Below, piece by piece: positions 37,150-46,268 of a DNA stretch of 64,000 nucleotides. A program made the translations under genes and the position numbers. Location of the stretch: contig NZ_QOWE01000014.1 in assembly GCF_003334855.1 (NCBI RefSeq), forward strand, positions 124,001 through 188,000. Direction: 5' to 3'. The stretch comes from Larkinella punicea. GTDB lineage: Bacteria; Bacteroidota; Bacteroidia; Cytophagales; Spirosomataceae. How positions within the stretch are numbered: position 1 is the first letter of the stretch; the number at the start of each line of letters is the position of its first letter. A model generated the notes under the pieces. It was given only the letters and a program-made list of their open reading frames with translations, had not been told where the DNA came from and searched no databases.

Positions 37150-39720
37150 TTATACACCCAGCAAAACATATTCTTTCCCCGGTTCCGTCGCCAGATCGTA
37201 GAGATAAACGCCGTTGGCGGGGGTTTCGGGTTTGGTCGTTTGGTAGCGGTTCTCCGGTTGCTGAAAAAACGCATTCGGGTTGGTGCCTTTGGCGGTTTGA
37301 AGCCGGGTTTTCCCATCGCTCTTCAGCGCACTCGTCACCCGCAGCCGGCAGTTGCCGCCCAGCGCCGAGCGAACGGCCACGCGCGTCAGTTTGCCGTTTT
37401 TCCAGCTCATATCGAGTTCATAACCGCCCCGTGTCTTCATTCCTTTCACCTCACCCGTCGCCCAGCCATCAGGCCGGGCGGGCAGCAGGTTGAGCAAACC
37501 GTCGTGGCTCTGCACCAGCATTTCGCCAATGCCCGATGTGCCGCCAAAATTCCCGTCGATCTGAAACGGCGGATGCGCACAGAACAGGTTGGGATATGTG
37601 CCGCCCCCTTTGGCGTAATCGGTCCCTTCCATGCCCGTCAGTTTCAGCAGTTCGCGCAGGAGCTTATAGGCATGATTGCCGTCGTGCAGCCGCGCCCAGA
37701 AGTTGATTTTCCAGGACTTGCTCCAGCCCGTTCCGCCATCGCCCCGGATTTCGAGGGTTTTGCGGGCCGCATCGGCAAACTGGGGCGTGGTCAGCGGAGA
37801 AATTTCGCGACCCGGATGCAGCGCGTACAGATGCGAAACGTGGCGGTGCTGCGGGTCTTCGTCCTGCCAGTCTTTGTACCACTCCTGCAAGTTGCCGCTT
37901 TTTCCGATCTGCAACGGAAACAATTTGCTCTTTTTATCGGACAATGTTTTCCGAAAATCCGCATCAATTCCCAGTTGCGACGAAGCCTGAATGACGTTCG
38001 AAAATACATCCCAGATCAAACCCATGTCCATCGTGGTAGCCACGGAAACGGATTGCTTAACACCTTTTTCGGTGATAAACACGTTTTCCGGCGATGTAGA
38101 CGGTGCCGTTACCAGACGTCCCTGCGGGTCTTCCACCAGCCAGTCGAGGCAGAACAGGGCCGCATCCTTCATCAGTGGATAAGCGTAGGTTTGCAGGTAT
38201 TTTTTGTCGCCGGTAAACAGGTAATGGTCGTAAAGATGCTGGCTCAGCCAGGCACCACCCACGGCCCAGTTGGCCCACGACGGACTGCCCTTGCCTTTGT
38301 CGCCAACGGGATTCGACGCGCCCCAGATGTCGGAATTGTGGTGAACCGTCCAGCCCCGGGCGTTGTAAAAGTTCTTCGTGGTTTCACGACCGGTTTTTGC
38401 CATATACCCAATCCAGGTCAGCAAGGGCGTATGCAGTTCCGACAGGTTGACCATTTCCGCCGGCCAGTAATTCATTTCGGCGTTGATGTTGGTCGTGTAG
38501 TTGCTGCTCCAGGGGGGGCGAACCATCGGATTCCAGAGGCCCTGGAGGTTGGCTGGTGGTCCGCCGGGGCGGGAACTGGAAATGAGCAAATACCGCCCGA
38601 ATTGAAAATACAGCGTTTCCAGTTCCGGGTCGGCACCGCCTTCGGCATACCGTTTCAGCCGTTCGTCCATCGGCAGATTCACCGCCAATGCAGTTTCCAG
38701 CGTAAAACTGGTGCGGTTAAAATACCGTTGGTAATCAGCCACATGAGCCTTCCGAAGCGCATCGACGGTTTTGGTGAGTGCTTTTTTCAGGTAGCCGTCG
38801 GCCAGTTGTTTTTCATCCCGACCTTCCCGATCGGGGCATTTGTCAAACCCGTTGAAACTGGTAGCCGCTGTCAGCAGCAAAACCGCTTCCGTCGCATTTT
38901 GAATGCGAATGCCGGCCGTATCGGTCGAAACCGTACCATCCGTCGAGCGCACTTTCACCCGCCAGTCGAAACGCATGCCTTTGCAGCCTGCGGAATCGCC
39001 GTAAATAACCGGTTTTGGATTGTAGTTGACGTAATTCGGATCCGCGTGGGCGGGGGCTTTTCCGCGAATAACCAGTTCATCGCGCCCCACCGCCGATTTG
39101 GTAACCGGATGCGGACTTCGGGCGGCTGCCGTGACATTCAGGGCTCCTTTTTGATCCGCCGTCAACCGCACGACCACGACCTGATCGGGCGCGGAGACAA
39201 AGATTTCGCGGGTATAGTTGACGCCATTTACCCGAAACCGGGTGGTCGCCGTGGCATTTTTTATATTCAGATCTCGGTAGTAATCAGCAGGTTGTCCCGA
39301 GAAATCCTGTTTCAGCAGCAGATCACCGAGCGGTTGGTAGGCTTCCGTATACAGCCCCTGCATGTGCTGCGTCAGTTTGGCCGCTGCTTCATAATCTTCC
39401 CGGAAAAGCGCTTCCCGAATTTCGGGTAAATACCGGGCAACTCCGGGATTGGGATTCCGGCTGACCGGCCCGCCCGACCAGAGCGATGCTTCGTTCAACT
39501 GAATCAGTTCGTCACCGGCGCGGCCAAAAACCATCGCACCCAGCCGACCGTTGCCCACCGGCAGGGCTTCATTCCAGTTGCGGGCGGGCTGACGATACCA
39601 GATTGCCGACGGATTCTGGGCAAATACGGCATGAATGATCAGCCACAGCAAACCAGTCCAGATAAATCTTCGATTGATTAGGGAATAGAGTCGTCTAAAA
39701 AAAAGAATGAAAAAGAACAT
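37150..39720 (-). CDS. GH95 family glycoside hydrolase (alpha-L-fucosidase/alpha-L-galactosidase type)
   Basis: An 856-residue exported enzyme. After a signal anchor (WTGLLWLIIHAVFAQ) the N-terminal GH95 domain begins IWYRQPARNWNEALPVGNGR followed by LGAMVFG and ASLWSGGP. The catalytic (alpha/alpha)6 region holds NLQGLWNP, TTNINAEMNYWPAE, HHNSDIWG and, near residue 715, PFQIDGNFGG with the Asp typical of the family. The ATG at 39720 is preferred over TTG at 39747. GH95 enzymes cleave terminal alpha-L-fucose or L-galactose from plant or algal glycans. It is transcribed away from a TonB-dependent receptor gene. Confidence 0.93.
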   Translation of the reverse strand: MFFFILFFRRLYSLINRRFIWTGLLWLIIHAVFAQNPSAIWYRQPARNWNEALPVGNGRLGAMVFGRAGDELIQLNEASLWSGGPVSRNPNPGVARYLPEIREALFREDYEAAAKLTQHMQGLYTEAYQPLGDLLLKQDFSGQPADYYRDLNIKNATATTRFRVNGVNYTREIFVSAPDQVVVVRLTADQKGALNVTAAARSPHPVTKSAVGRDELVIRGKAPAHADPNYVNYNPKPVIYGDSAGCKGMRFDWRVKVRSTDGTVSTDTAGIRIQNATEAVLLLTAATSFNGFDKCPDREGRDEKQLADGYLKKALTKTVDALRKAHVADYQRYFNRTSFTLETALAVNLPMDERLKRYAEGGADPELETLYFQFGRYLLISSSRPGGPPANLQGLWNPMVRPPWSSNYTTNINAEMNYWPAEMVNLSELHTPLLTWIGYMAKTGRETTKNFYNARGWTVHHNSDIWGASNPVGDKGKGSPSWANWAVGGAWLSQHLYDHYLFTGDKKYLQTYAYPLMKDAALFCLDWLVEDPQGRLVTAPSTSPENVFITEKGVKQSVSVATTMDMGLIWDVFSNVIQASSQLGIDADFRKTLSDKKSKLFPLQIGKSGNLQEWYKDWQDEDPQHRHVSHLYALHPGREISPLTTPQFADAARKTLEIRGDGGTGWSKSWKINFWARLHDGNHAYKLLRELLKLTGMEGTDYAKGGGTYPNLFCAHPPFQIDGNFGGTSGIGEMLVQSHDGLLNLLPARPDGWATGEVKGMKTRGGYELDMSWKNGKLTRVAVRSALGGNCRLRVTSALKSDGKTRLQTAKGTNPNAFFQQPENRYQTTKPETPANGVYLYDLATEPGKEYVLLGV

Positions 39721-40278
39721 GTGTTTGAAAGCGAATGAAAGCTGCAAATTACGACACGAACCGGACTTTACAGCACATTAAACCACGGGCAAGCCCGATT
39801 CTGGGAAACCGCTCCCGACCCTTCCCTCAATAGTTACCTGATTAGCAAGGGATTACTGGAAATAGAACCGCTTTCCGGCCGGTTGAATTAAACGCCCTGT
39901 GTCTCCGGCAGATTTGGAGATCCCTCAAACCGCCGGGAACGGCTCCTTTTCACCATTCGCTTTCCCGTTTCGCCGGAATCCCACTTCATTTCGCTCCGAA
40001 TCGGGGCCGTCCCTTCGTCAAAATTCGAGATAGCGCCTTGATGTGTCAAGGTGAATTGTTTCAAAATAAACAGGAATTATCCCAAAACCAATCCGGTTTC
40101 CGGGCGATTAGACAGGACTTTGCAACAAACCCCAAAACCGTATAGTAATAACATTATCAGACACTTAGGATTAAAACTTACGAATTTGCTAGTTCGTATC
40201 GGCTTTCTTCTCTATCCTATCCTGTTTGCCTGCAGTCTGTTTTTAACGACTCAGTCTACAGTCATCTCTCTTTTTATC
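39721..40278. other. 558-bp divergent region between GH95 and receptor genes
   Basis: No convincing gene is seen. A small stem CCTTGA/TCAAGG (40036-40051) is present. A minus-strand GTAATTTG about 25 nt upstream of the GH95 start is a weak -7 candidate. The receptor ORF is open from 40051, so part of this may be coding if that start is used. Confidence 0.5.
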
Positions 40279-42828
40279 ATGAAGGCAACGCTATATCACA
40301 ACCGGAAATCACCCAGGCTCCACTGCCATTTCTGTATCGACTTATCCGTCTGGACTCGTGAACGGTTCCCGGGCTTTTCGGTACCAATGCTCGGCCTGAT
40401 CGGATTCTTTCTGCTGGCAGCCACCGAATCGCATAGCCAAACCACCCTGAACGGAATGATCCGCGACGGAACCGACAAACCGCTCCCGTTTGCGAGCGTG
40501 GCGCTGCTCAACGCGATCGATTCGAGCCTGGCCAAAGGAACCGCCAGCGATCAGCAGGGGTTGTATGCCTTCGAGAACGTGCGAACCGGCCGGTACGTGG
40601 TTCGGGCGACGGCGGTTGGCTACCAGAAAACGCATTCGGCCTTGGTGGAGGTCACCACCGGCACGATAACGGTGCCAACCCTGACGCTGTCTGAGGTAAG
40701 CAGCAAACTGGCCGAGGTGCAGGTGACGGCCAAAAAACCGTTTGTCGAGCAACAGATCGACCGCATGGTGATCAACGTAGCGAACAGCATCGTCGGCAGT
40801 GGAAGTTCGGCCCTGGAAGTGCTGGAAAAAACGCCGGGCGTAACGGTCGACTACCAGAACGAACGACTCCAGCTCCGGGGCAAAGAGGGCGTCATCGTGC
40901 AGGTCGACGGAAAACAGACCTACCTTTCTGCCCAGGACGTCATCGCTCTCCTGCGGAGCATGTCGAGTGACAACATCGATAAAATTGAGCTGATTACGAA
41001 CCCTTCGGCCCGCTACGATGCGGCTGGCAATTCGGGCATCATCAACATCCGGCTCAAGAAAAACGGCAATCTGGGGACAAACGGAACCGTATCGGTTGCC
41101 GGGGGTTCGGGTCGGTTTGACCGGGAGCGGGGTAGCCTGCAACTGAATCACCGCACGCAGAAGGTGAACCTCTTCGGCAATTACAGCCTGAACCGGGGCG
41201 GTAACTACTGGGATCTTCAGCTCGACCGCAACCAGCCCGACCCCAGCCCGTCGGATGCCTTACGGCGCAATCTGGTCAGCCAGTACACCCACCTGACGTT
41301 TCGGGATCTGGGGCAGAACGCCAAGGCCGGACTCGATTTTTCACCCACTACAAAAACCACCATCGGCGTCGTCTGGACGGGTTTCTGGAGCGATCACCGT
41401 GAAAAAGGACCCGCCGGAGCCACCTTCCGGCGAAGCGCGGGCGGGCCGGTTTATCTACAAATGCAGACTCATAAAACCTATGATGTGCTGAGTCAGAATC
41501 AGGTCGGTAATCTGAACCTCCAGCACACTTTCGGTGAAAAGAAAGGGCAACTAACGATGGATGTCGACCTGGGACATTTTACCCGGCAATATACCAACAG
41601 CCTGCTCACGGAAACCCTCGTTTTGACCAGCGATAGCGATGTTCAGCCCCCCGCCGGTGCGCTCCTGATTACGCAGCCGTCGACGGTGGACATCCGGACG
41701 TTCAAAGCCGACTACAACCGAACGCTGTCGAACGGCTGGAAGCTGGAAACGGGTCTGAAAAGTGCCTTCGTAAAAACCGATAACGACCTCCGCCTGAGCA
41801 GCGGCCCAGCCGGAGCCCTGGTACCGGATCCGGCCCTGTCGAACCATTTTCAGTATACCGAGCGGGTGAATGCGGGGTACATCAGCTTCTCGGGGCAGTT
41901 GGGCCGTGGCGATGGTCCGAAGACCGAAATCCAGGCGGGCCTGCGGGCGGAGCATACGCATTCGGAAGGCAATTCGCTGACGCTGAACCAGATCGTCGCC
42001 CGTGATTACCTGAAGTGGTTCCCGAGTCTGTTCGTGTCGCGCGCGCTGTCGCCCAACCAGACACTGACCTTTTCGTATAGCTACCGGATCGACCGGCCGA
42101 ACTACCAGAATCTGAATCCGGCACGGGGGTATGTCGATCCGTATGCCTACAACCAGGGCAATGCGTACCTGAAACCCCAGTTTACACACGCGCTGGAGGG
42201 CAAACTCAGCTTCAAAAACGGGATTTTCACCTCGCTGGGAGCCAATTACACCACCGACCTCATGTTTTTCACCATCCACGCCACCGAAGGGAATAAGACG
42301 TACGTCACGATGGAGAATCTGGGCAGCTCGCAGGGGTACATCACCACCCTGAGCTGGCCGGTAACGGTGATGAAAGGCTGGCAACTGCAAACCAATGTGC
42401 TGGGCTACTACAACCGCTTTCGGTATAATTACGAAGGCACGATCCTGCAAATCGAGAACGTTGCGGGCCGACTGAACGGCAACAATGCCTTCACACTGGG
42501 CCACGGCTGGACGGCGGAACTCAACGGCTGGGTCAGCACCCCCGCCGTAAATGGCATCTGGACGTCGCCCTGGCTGGGGGCGCTGGACACCGGTATTCAG
42601 AAAGCGGTTTCGTCGGATCTCAAACTGAAATTCAGCGTTCAGGATGTGTTTCATACCAACCGGTTTCGACCCAGCGTCAACACGCCGATGGCCAACCAGA
42701 AAGGCGTTTTGACCTTCGATACGCGCATCGCTTTACTCAACCTGACGTATTCATTTGGTAACCAGCAGGTAAAAGCCGCCCGGCAACGGCGAACCGGCTC
42801 CGATGATGAAATCCGGCGGACCAATTGA
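40279..42828 (+). CDS. TonB-dependent receptor-like outer-membrane beta-barrel protein (PF14905 type)
   Basis: An 849-residue protein. After a signal (MLGLIGFFLLAATESHSQ, about residues 37-54) comes a carboxypeptidase-regulatory-like domain (LNGMIRDGTDKPLPFASVAL), then a plug (about 140-245; VLEKTPGVTVDYQ and ITNPSARYDAAGNSGIINI) and a barrel of the outer-membrane beta-barrel family 3 kind. It differs from SusC in lacking the KGASAAALYGSRA signature. Substrate unknown. The start may be 40279, 40387 (directly before the signal) or 40051; 40279 is a compromise. No SusD gene follows. Confidence 0.85.
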   Translation: MKATLYHNRKSPRLHCHFCIDLSVWTRERFPGFSVPMLGLIGFFLLAATESHSQTTLNGMIRDGTDKPLPFASVALLNAIDSSLAKGTASDQQGLYAFENVRTGRYVVRATAVGYQKTHSALVEVTTGTITVPTLTLSEVSSKLAEVQVTAKKPFVEQQIDRMVINVANSIVGSGSSALEVLEKTPGVTVDYQNERLQLRGKEGVIVQVDGKQTYLSAQDVIALLRSMSSDNIDKIELITNPSARYDAAGNSGIINIRLKKNGNLGTNGTVSVAGGSGRFDRERGSLQLNHRTQKVNLFGNYSLNRGGNYWDLQLDRNQPDPSPSDALRRNLVSQYTHLTFRDLGQNAKAGLDFSPTTKTTIGVVWTGFWSDHREKGPAGATFRRSAGGPVYLQMQTHKTYDVLSQNQVGNLNLQHTFGEKKGQLTMDVDLGHFTRQYTNSLLTETLVLTSDSDVQPPAGALLITQPSTVDIRTFKADYNRTLSNGWKLETGLKSAFVKTDNDLRLSSGPAGALVPDPALSNHFQYTERVNAGYISFSGQLGRGDGPKTEIQAGLRAEHTHSEGNSLTLNQIVARDYLKWFPSLFVSRALSPNQTLTFSYSYRIDRPNYQNLNPARGYVDPYAYNQGNAYLKPQFTHALEGKLSFKNGIFTSLGANYTTDLMFFTIHATEGNKTYVTMENLGSSQGYITTLSWPVTVMKGWQLQTNVLGYYNRFRYNYEGTILQIENVAGRLNGNNAFTLGHGWTAELNGWVSTPAVNGIWTSPWLGALDTGIQKAVSSDLKLKFSVQDVFHTNRFRPSVNTPMANQKGVLTFDTRIALLNLTYSFGNQQVKAARQRRTGSDDEIRRTN

Positions 42829-42849
42829 CAAACCGTTTTTTCGGTTTCT

Positions 42850-43536
42850 CTAGGCCTTGTTGTACACTTTCAAAACCGATTCGCGCAGCATCTTTCCGGC
42901 GCCAAAGGCCACAAAATCAATCAGTTCGGCGATATCCTCGGGCTTTACCCAGTTGGCCGGATCGGCGTCGGGCATGGCTTTGCGGTTGGTCGGCGTGTCG
43001 ATGGTGCTCGGTACCAAAACCGTCGAAATAATATTTTTGTCTTTGCCGGCGGCATTGAGAATTTCGGACAACTGGATAACCAGCGATTTCGAGAGTGCAT
43101 AGGCCACCATGCTCTTCCCGGCCGACGGAACCAGGGCCGGGCGGGCACCAATCAGCACAAACCGTCCGCCCTTCGCCTGTTGGCTCATCTGCTCAAAAAC
43201 CGGGCGGGCCACCTGGTAGGTCGTCTGAAAATTCAGCCGGAACAGGTGGTCGATGGCGGCAAAATCGGTATCGGTGATCGACCCCATCGCAAAACCGCCC
43301 ACCAGCAGGATGGCCGCATCAATGCCACCGTGTTCGGCCACCACCTTCTGAACCAGAGCCTGACAACCCGCTTCGTCGGTCAGGTCAAGCTCGTGCGTCA
43401 CCAGATTGGGCTGCGCATCGAGCGTATGTCCACCCGGTTCGAGGGTGGCAATAACGGTATGGCCGCTGTTCAGCAACTGTTGGGTAATGGAGCGGCCCAG
43501 ACCACCGGCTCCTCCGGTCAATAATACGGTTGACAT
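42850..43536 (-). CDS. Short-chain dehydrogenase/reductase
   Basis: A 228-residue SDR with TGGAGGLGRS near residue 7, LVGGFAMG in place of NNAG, and the catalytic YALSK (VAYALSKSLVIQ). It is shorter than average and ends VLKVYNKA. The converging receptor gene ends 21 bp away. A good promoter lies upstream (43565-43597). The substrate cannot be inferred. Confidence 0.9.
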   Translation of the reverse strand: MSTVLLTGGAGGLGRSITQQLLNSGHTVIATLEPGGHTLDAQPNLVTHELDLTDEAGCQALVQKVVAEHGGIDAAILLVGGFAMGSITDTDFAAIDHLFRLNFQTTYQVARPVFEQMSQQAKGGRFVLIGARPALVPSAGKSMVAYALSKSLVIQLSEILNAAGKDKNIISTVLVPSTIDTPTNRKAMPDADPANWVKPEDIAELIDFVAFGAGKMLRESVLKVYNKA

Positions 43537-43564
43537 AGGGTGTTGTGTTGATCAGGCTAAAAAT

Positions 43565-43597
43565 CAAATGTAAGGAATGGAACGGGCCTATACCAAA
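43565..43597 (-). promoter_or_regulatory. Promoter of the SDR gene on the minus strand
   Basis: Read on the minus strand: TTTG (43597-43594), 21-bp spacer, TACATTTG (43572-43565). The start codon is at 43536, about 28 nt downstream. A plus-strand TACATTTG at 43615-43622 may serve the divergent sugar dehydrogenase gene, but has no clear -33 box. Confidence 0.55.
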
Positions 43598-43649
43598 ACA
43601 AAACCGGATTGAATTACATTTGAATAAATGAGTCGTCCCTAAACACGCT

Positions 43650-46268
43650 ATGAAAATAGTCCGTCTTTTTTTGCCACTGATCCTGGTTGGTGTGTTATCG
43701 GTTGCTTTTCGGCAGGACCGCCCGACCGAAGTGCCCGACGAACACCGGTTTCGGAAAGTGGAACTCACCGGCAACCTCCGCGACCTGATCGAACTGGACA
43801 TTGCCCCGAATGGCGATGTGTACTACATTGGTCACCGTGGTGAACTGTATGTTCACCGGATTGCCACCAAAGAGAATAAACAGATTGGCAAAATCGACCC
43901 GCAACCGTCGGAAGCCACGCTACAGGCCATTGCGCTCGATCCGGGATTTATGCAAAACCGTCACCTGTATTTGTACTATGCCCCGAAAACCCGCAAGAAC
44001 GTCAACGTGCTGTCGCGCTTCACGCTCCGGGGAGATTCGCTCGATCTAAGTTCGGAAAAGATGATGCTGGAAGTGCCCGATTCGTGGGAATGCTGCCACT
44101 CGGGCGGGGGCATGACGTTCGATCAACACGGAAATCTGTACCTGACCACCGGCGACAACACCAATCCGTTCGGCACCAATTTTGCCCCGCTCGACGAACG
44201 GCCCGGCCGGGAAATCTTCGATGCCCAGCGTTCGGCGGGCAATACGCACGATTTGCGCGGGAAGATTCTCCGGATTCATCCCGAACCCGACGGCACCTAC
44301 ACCATTCCGAAAAGCAATCTGTTTGCCGATTCCAAAGACACGCTGACCCGGCCCGAAATTTACGTCATGGGCTGCCGGAATCCGTTCAAAGTGACCGTCG
44401 ATCAGGACACGGATTTTGTGTACTGGAGCGAAATTGGCCCCGATGCCAGTGATACGGAGTCGCGCGGCCCCCGGGGCTACGACGAACTGAATCAGGCCCG
44501 CAAAGCGGGTAACCACGGCTGGCCGTTGTTTATCGGCAACAACGAACCGTATGCCAAGGTGGATTTTACGAAAGATTCCGTCCTGTTTCAGTTTGATCCG
44601 CAACATCCCATCAACACCTCGGTGAACAACACCGGTTTGCGGGATTTGCCCCCGGCCCAGCCGGCTTTTCTGGCGTATCCCTACGATGTATCGACCGAAC
44701 ACCCGGAATTAGGCTCCGGTGGGCGAACGCTGGTGGCCGGACCGATTTACTATTTTGACCCGAAAAACCCCTCCCCCATCAAATTCCCGGCCTATTTTGA
44801 CCGGAAATTGTTTTTGGGGGAATGGATGCGGAACTGGATAAAAACCGTGTCGTTCGATGAGCAGAAAAACCTGAAAGCCATCGAATCGTTCATGCCTTCC
44901 ACGGCCTTCCGCAAACCGATTGCCATGCGATTCGGACCGGATGGAGCCCTCTACCTCATCGAATTTGGGGCCTTGTGGGGTGGAAACAGCGATTCGCGCC
45001 TGGTCCGGATTGAATACATTGCCGGAAACCGTCCGCCGGTGGCGAAGCTGGAAAAAACGACCGAAGCCGGGGCCGTCCCGCTGCCGGTTCAGTTTTCGGC
45101 CAAAAACTCGCTGGACTACGACAAAAACGACCAACTCACCTACCGCTGGTTCATCAACGGAAAACCGCTCAGCCAGACGGCCGCCGACCTTTCCTACACC
45201 TTTCGGCAACCGGGAAATTACCGTGTCAAACTGGTGGTCAGCGACCGGGCGGGGCTGCGTTCGGAAACCGAAACGGTGGTGAGTGCGGGCAATAATCCGC
45301 CCAAAGTAACGATTGAACTGGCCGAACCGGGGCGGCTGTATGGCCCGGCGGTTTCGTACCGGACGAAGGTGGAAGATGCGGAAGATGGCCGCGTCGATCC
45401 GGCCCGGATTCAGGTGAAACTGACGTATCTACCCACCCGAAAAACCGTTTCGCTTTCGGAGAAAGGCGAGCTGAAATTGCCCAACCAACGTGGCTACACC
45501 TGGATCGAGGAGAACGACTGCAAAGCCTGCCACGCCCTGAATGACAAATCCGTCGGGCCGAGTTTTAGGGAGATTGCCGTGAAATACCAGCCGAAAAAAG
45601 CCGATCCGACGCTCATCGAGCAACTCAGCAAGAAGATTCTGAAAGGTGGTTCCGGCGTGTGGGGGCCGACCAACATGAGCGCCCACCCGCAGCTTTCGGA
45701 TGAGGTAACCTCCGAAATGGTGCGCTATATCCTGTCGTTATCAGACGAAAAAACCGAGAAAAAAGTACCCGCCGAAGGCAAATTTTCCACCGATCCGACC
45801 GCTCAGGGGACGTATGTACTGACGGCTACCTACACCGACAAAGGGAATAAAACCGCCCGCCCGCTAACCCGCCAGTCGACGGTGGTGCTGCGCCCGCCCG
45901 TGCTGACGGCCCAGGATTTTGATGCACATTATGAACTTCAACGCAGTGATATTCTGTACGATATTCACAAAGCGGGCTGGGTGATGATGCGCCAATTCGA
46001 CCTCACCGGCATTCACGCCATCGACTTTACCCTCGCCACCGAAACCAAAGGCACCAGCATCGAAGTCCGGATTGACAGCCCTTCCGGTGAGTTAGTGGGC
46101 GAAATGGATGCACCCGCCAACGGAAAGCGGAGAGTGTGGGTGGAGAAAACCCTGCCCATCAAACCGGTAACGGGTGAACACGATATCTATATTGTTTTCC
46201 GTAACCGCCTGACCGTCGTTGACCTGATGGAAGTGAAAGAAGTTCGGTTCAGGAAGGATATACCGTAA
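43650..46268 (+). CDS. Secreted PQQ-dependent sugar dehydrogenase fused to PKD, cytochrome c and CBM6-like domains
   Basis: An 872-residue exported protein (signal IVRLFLPLILVGVLSVAF). Domains in order: glucose/sorbosone dehydrogenase beta-propeller (PF07995, about 40-450; DIAPNGDVYYIGHRGEL, GGGMTFDQHGNLYLTTGD, GRTLVAGPIYYF); PKD domain (about 460-545); class I cytochrome c (about 610-700) with CKACH at 624-628 and a later N-M-S-A-H-P giving a possible Met ligand; and a carbohydrate-binding module-like tail (about 750-872). It would oxidise a sugar with PQQ and pass electrons to its own heme. Its last 20 bp overlap the converging molybdopterin gene. Confidence 0.9.
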   Translation: MKIVRLFLPLILVGVLSVAFRQDRPTEVPDEHRFRKVELTGNLRDLIELDIAPNGDVYYIGHRGELYVHRIATKENKQIGKIDPQPSEATLQAIALDPGFMQNRHLYLYYAPKTRKNVNVLSRFTLRGDSLDLSSEKMMLEVPDSWECCHSGGGMTFDQHGNLYLTTGDNTNPFGTNFAPLDERPGREIFDAQRSAGNTHDLRGKILRIHPEPDGTYTIPKSNLFADSKDTLTRPEIYVMGCRNPFKVTVDQDTDFVYWSEIGPDASDTESRGPRGYDELNQARKAGNHGWPLFIGNNEPYAKVDFTKDSVLFQFDPQHPINTSVNNTGLRDLPPAQPAFLAYPYDVSTEHPELGSGGRTLVAGPIYYFDPKNPSPIKFPAYFDRKLFLGEWMRNWIKTVSFDEQKNLKAIESFMPSTAFRKPIAMRFGPDGALYLIEFGALWGGNSDSRLVRIEYIAGNRPPVAKLEKTTEAGAVPLPVQFSAKNSLDYDKNDQLTYRWFINGKPLSQTAADLSYTFRQPGNYRVKLVVSDRAGLRSETETVVSAGNNPPKVTIELAEPGRLYGPAVSYRTKVEDAEDGRVDPARIQVKLTYLPTRKTVSLSEKGELKLPNQRGYTWIEENDCKACHALNDKSVGPSFREIAVKYQPKKADPTLIEQLSKKILKGGSGVWGPTNMSAHPQLSDEVTSEMVRYILSLSDEKTEKKVPAEGKFSTDPTAQGTYVLTATYTDKGNKTARPLTRQSTVVLRPPVLTAQDFDAHYELQRSDILYDIHKAGWVMMRQFDLTGIHAIDFTLATETKGTSIEVRIDSPSGELVGEMDAPANGKRRVWVEKTLPIKPVTGEHDIYIVFRNRLTVVDLMEVKEVRFRKDIP

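Noticed and set aside
37240-39429. Long plus-strand ORF (about 730 codons) opposite the GH95 gene
   Set aside because: The minus strand encodes a full GH95 enzyme with family motifs; the antisense translation is Arg/His/Gln-rich with no domain pattern. It is a shadow caused by high-GC third positions.
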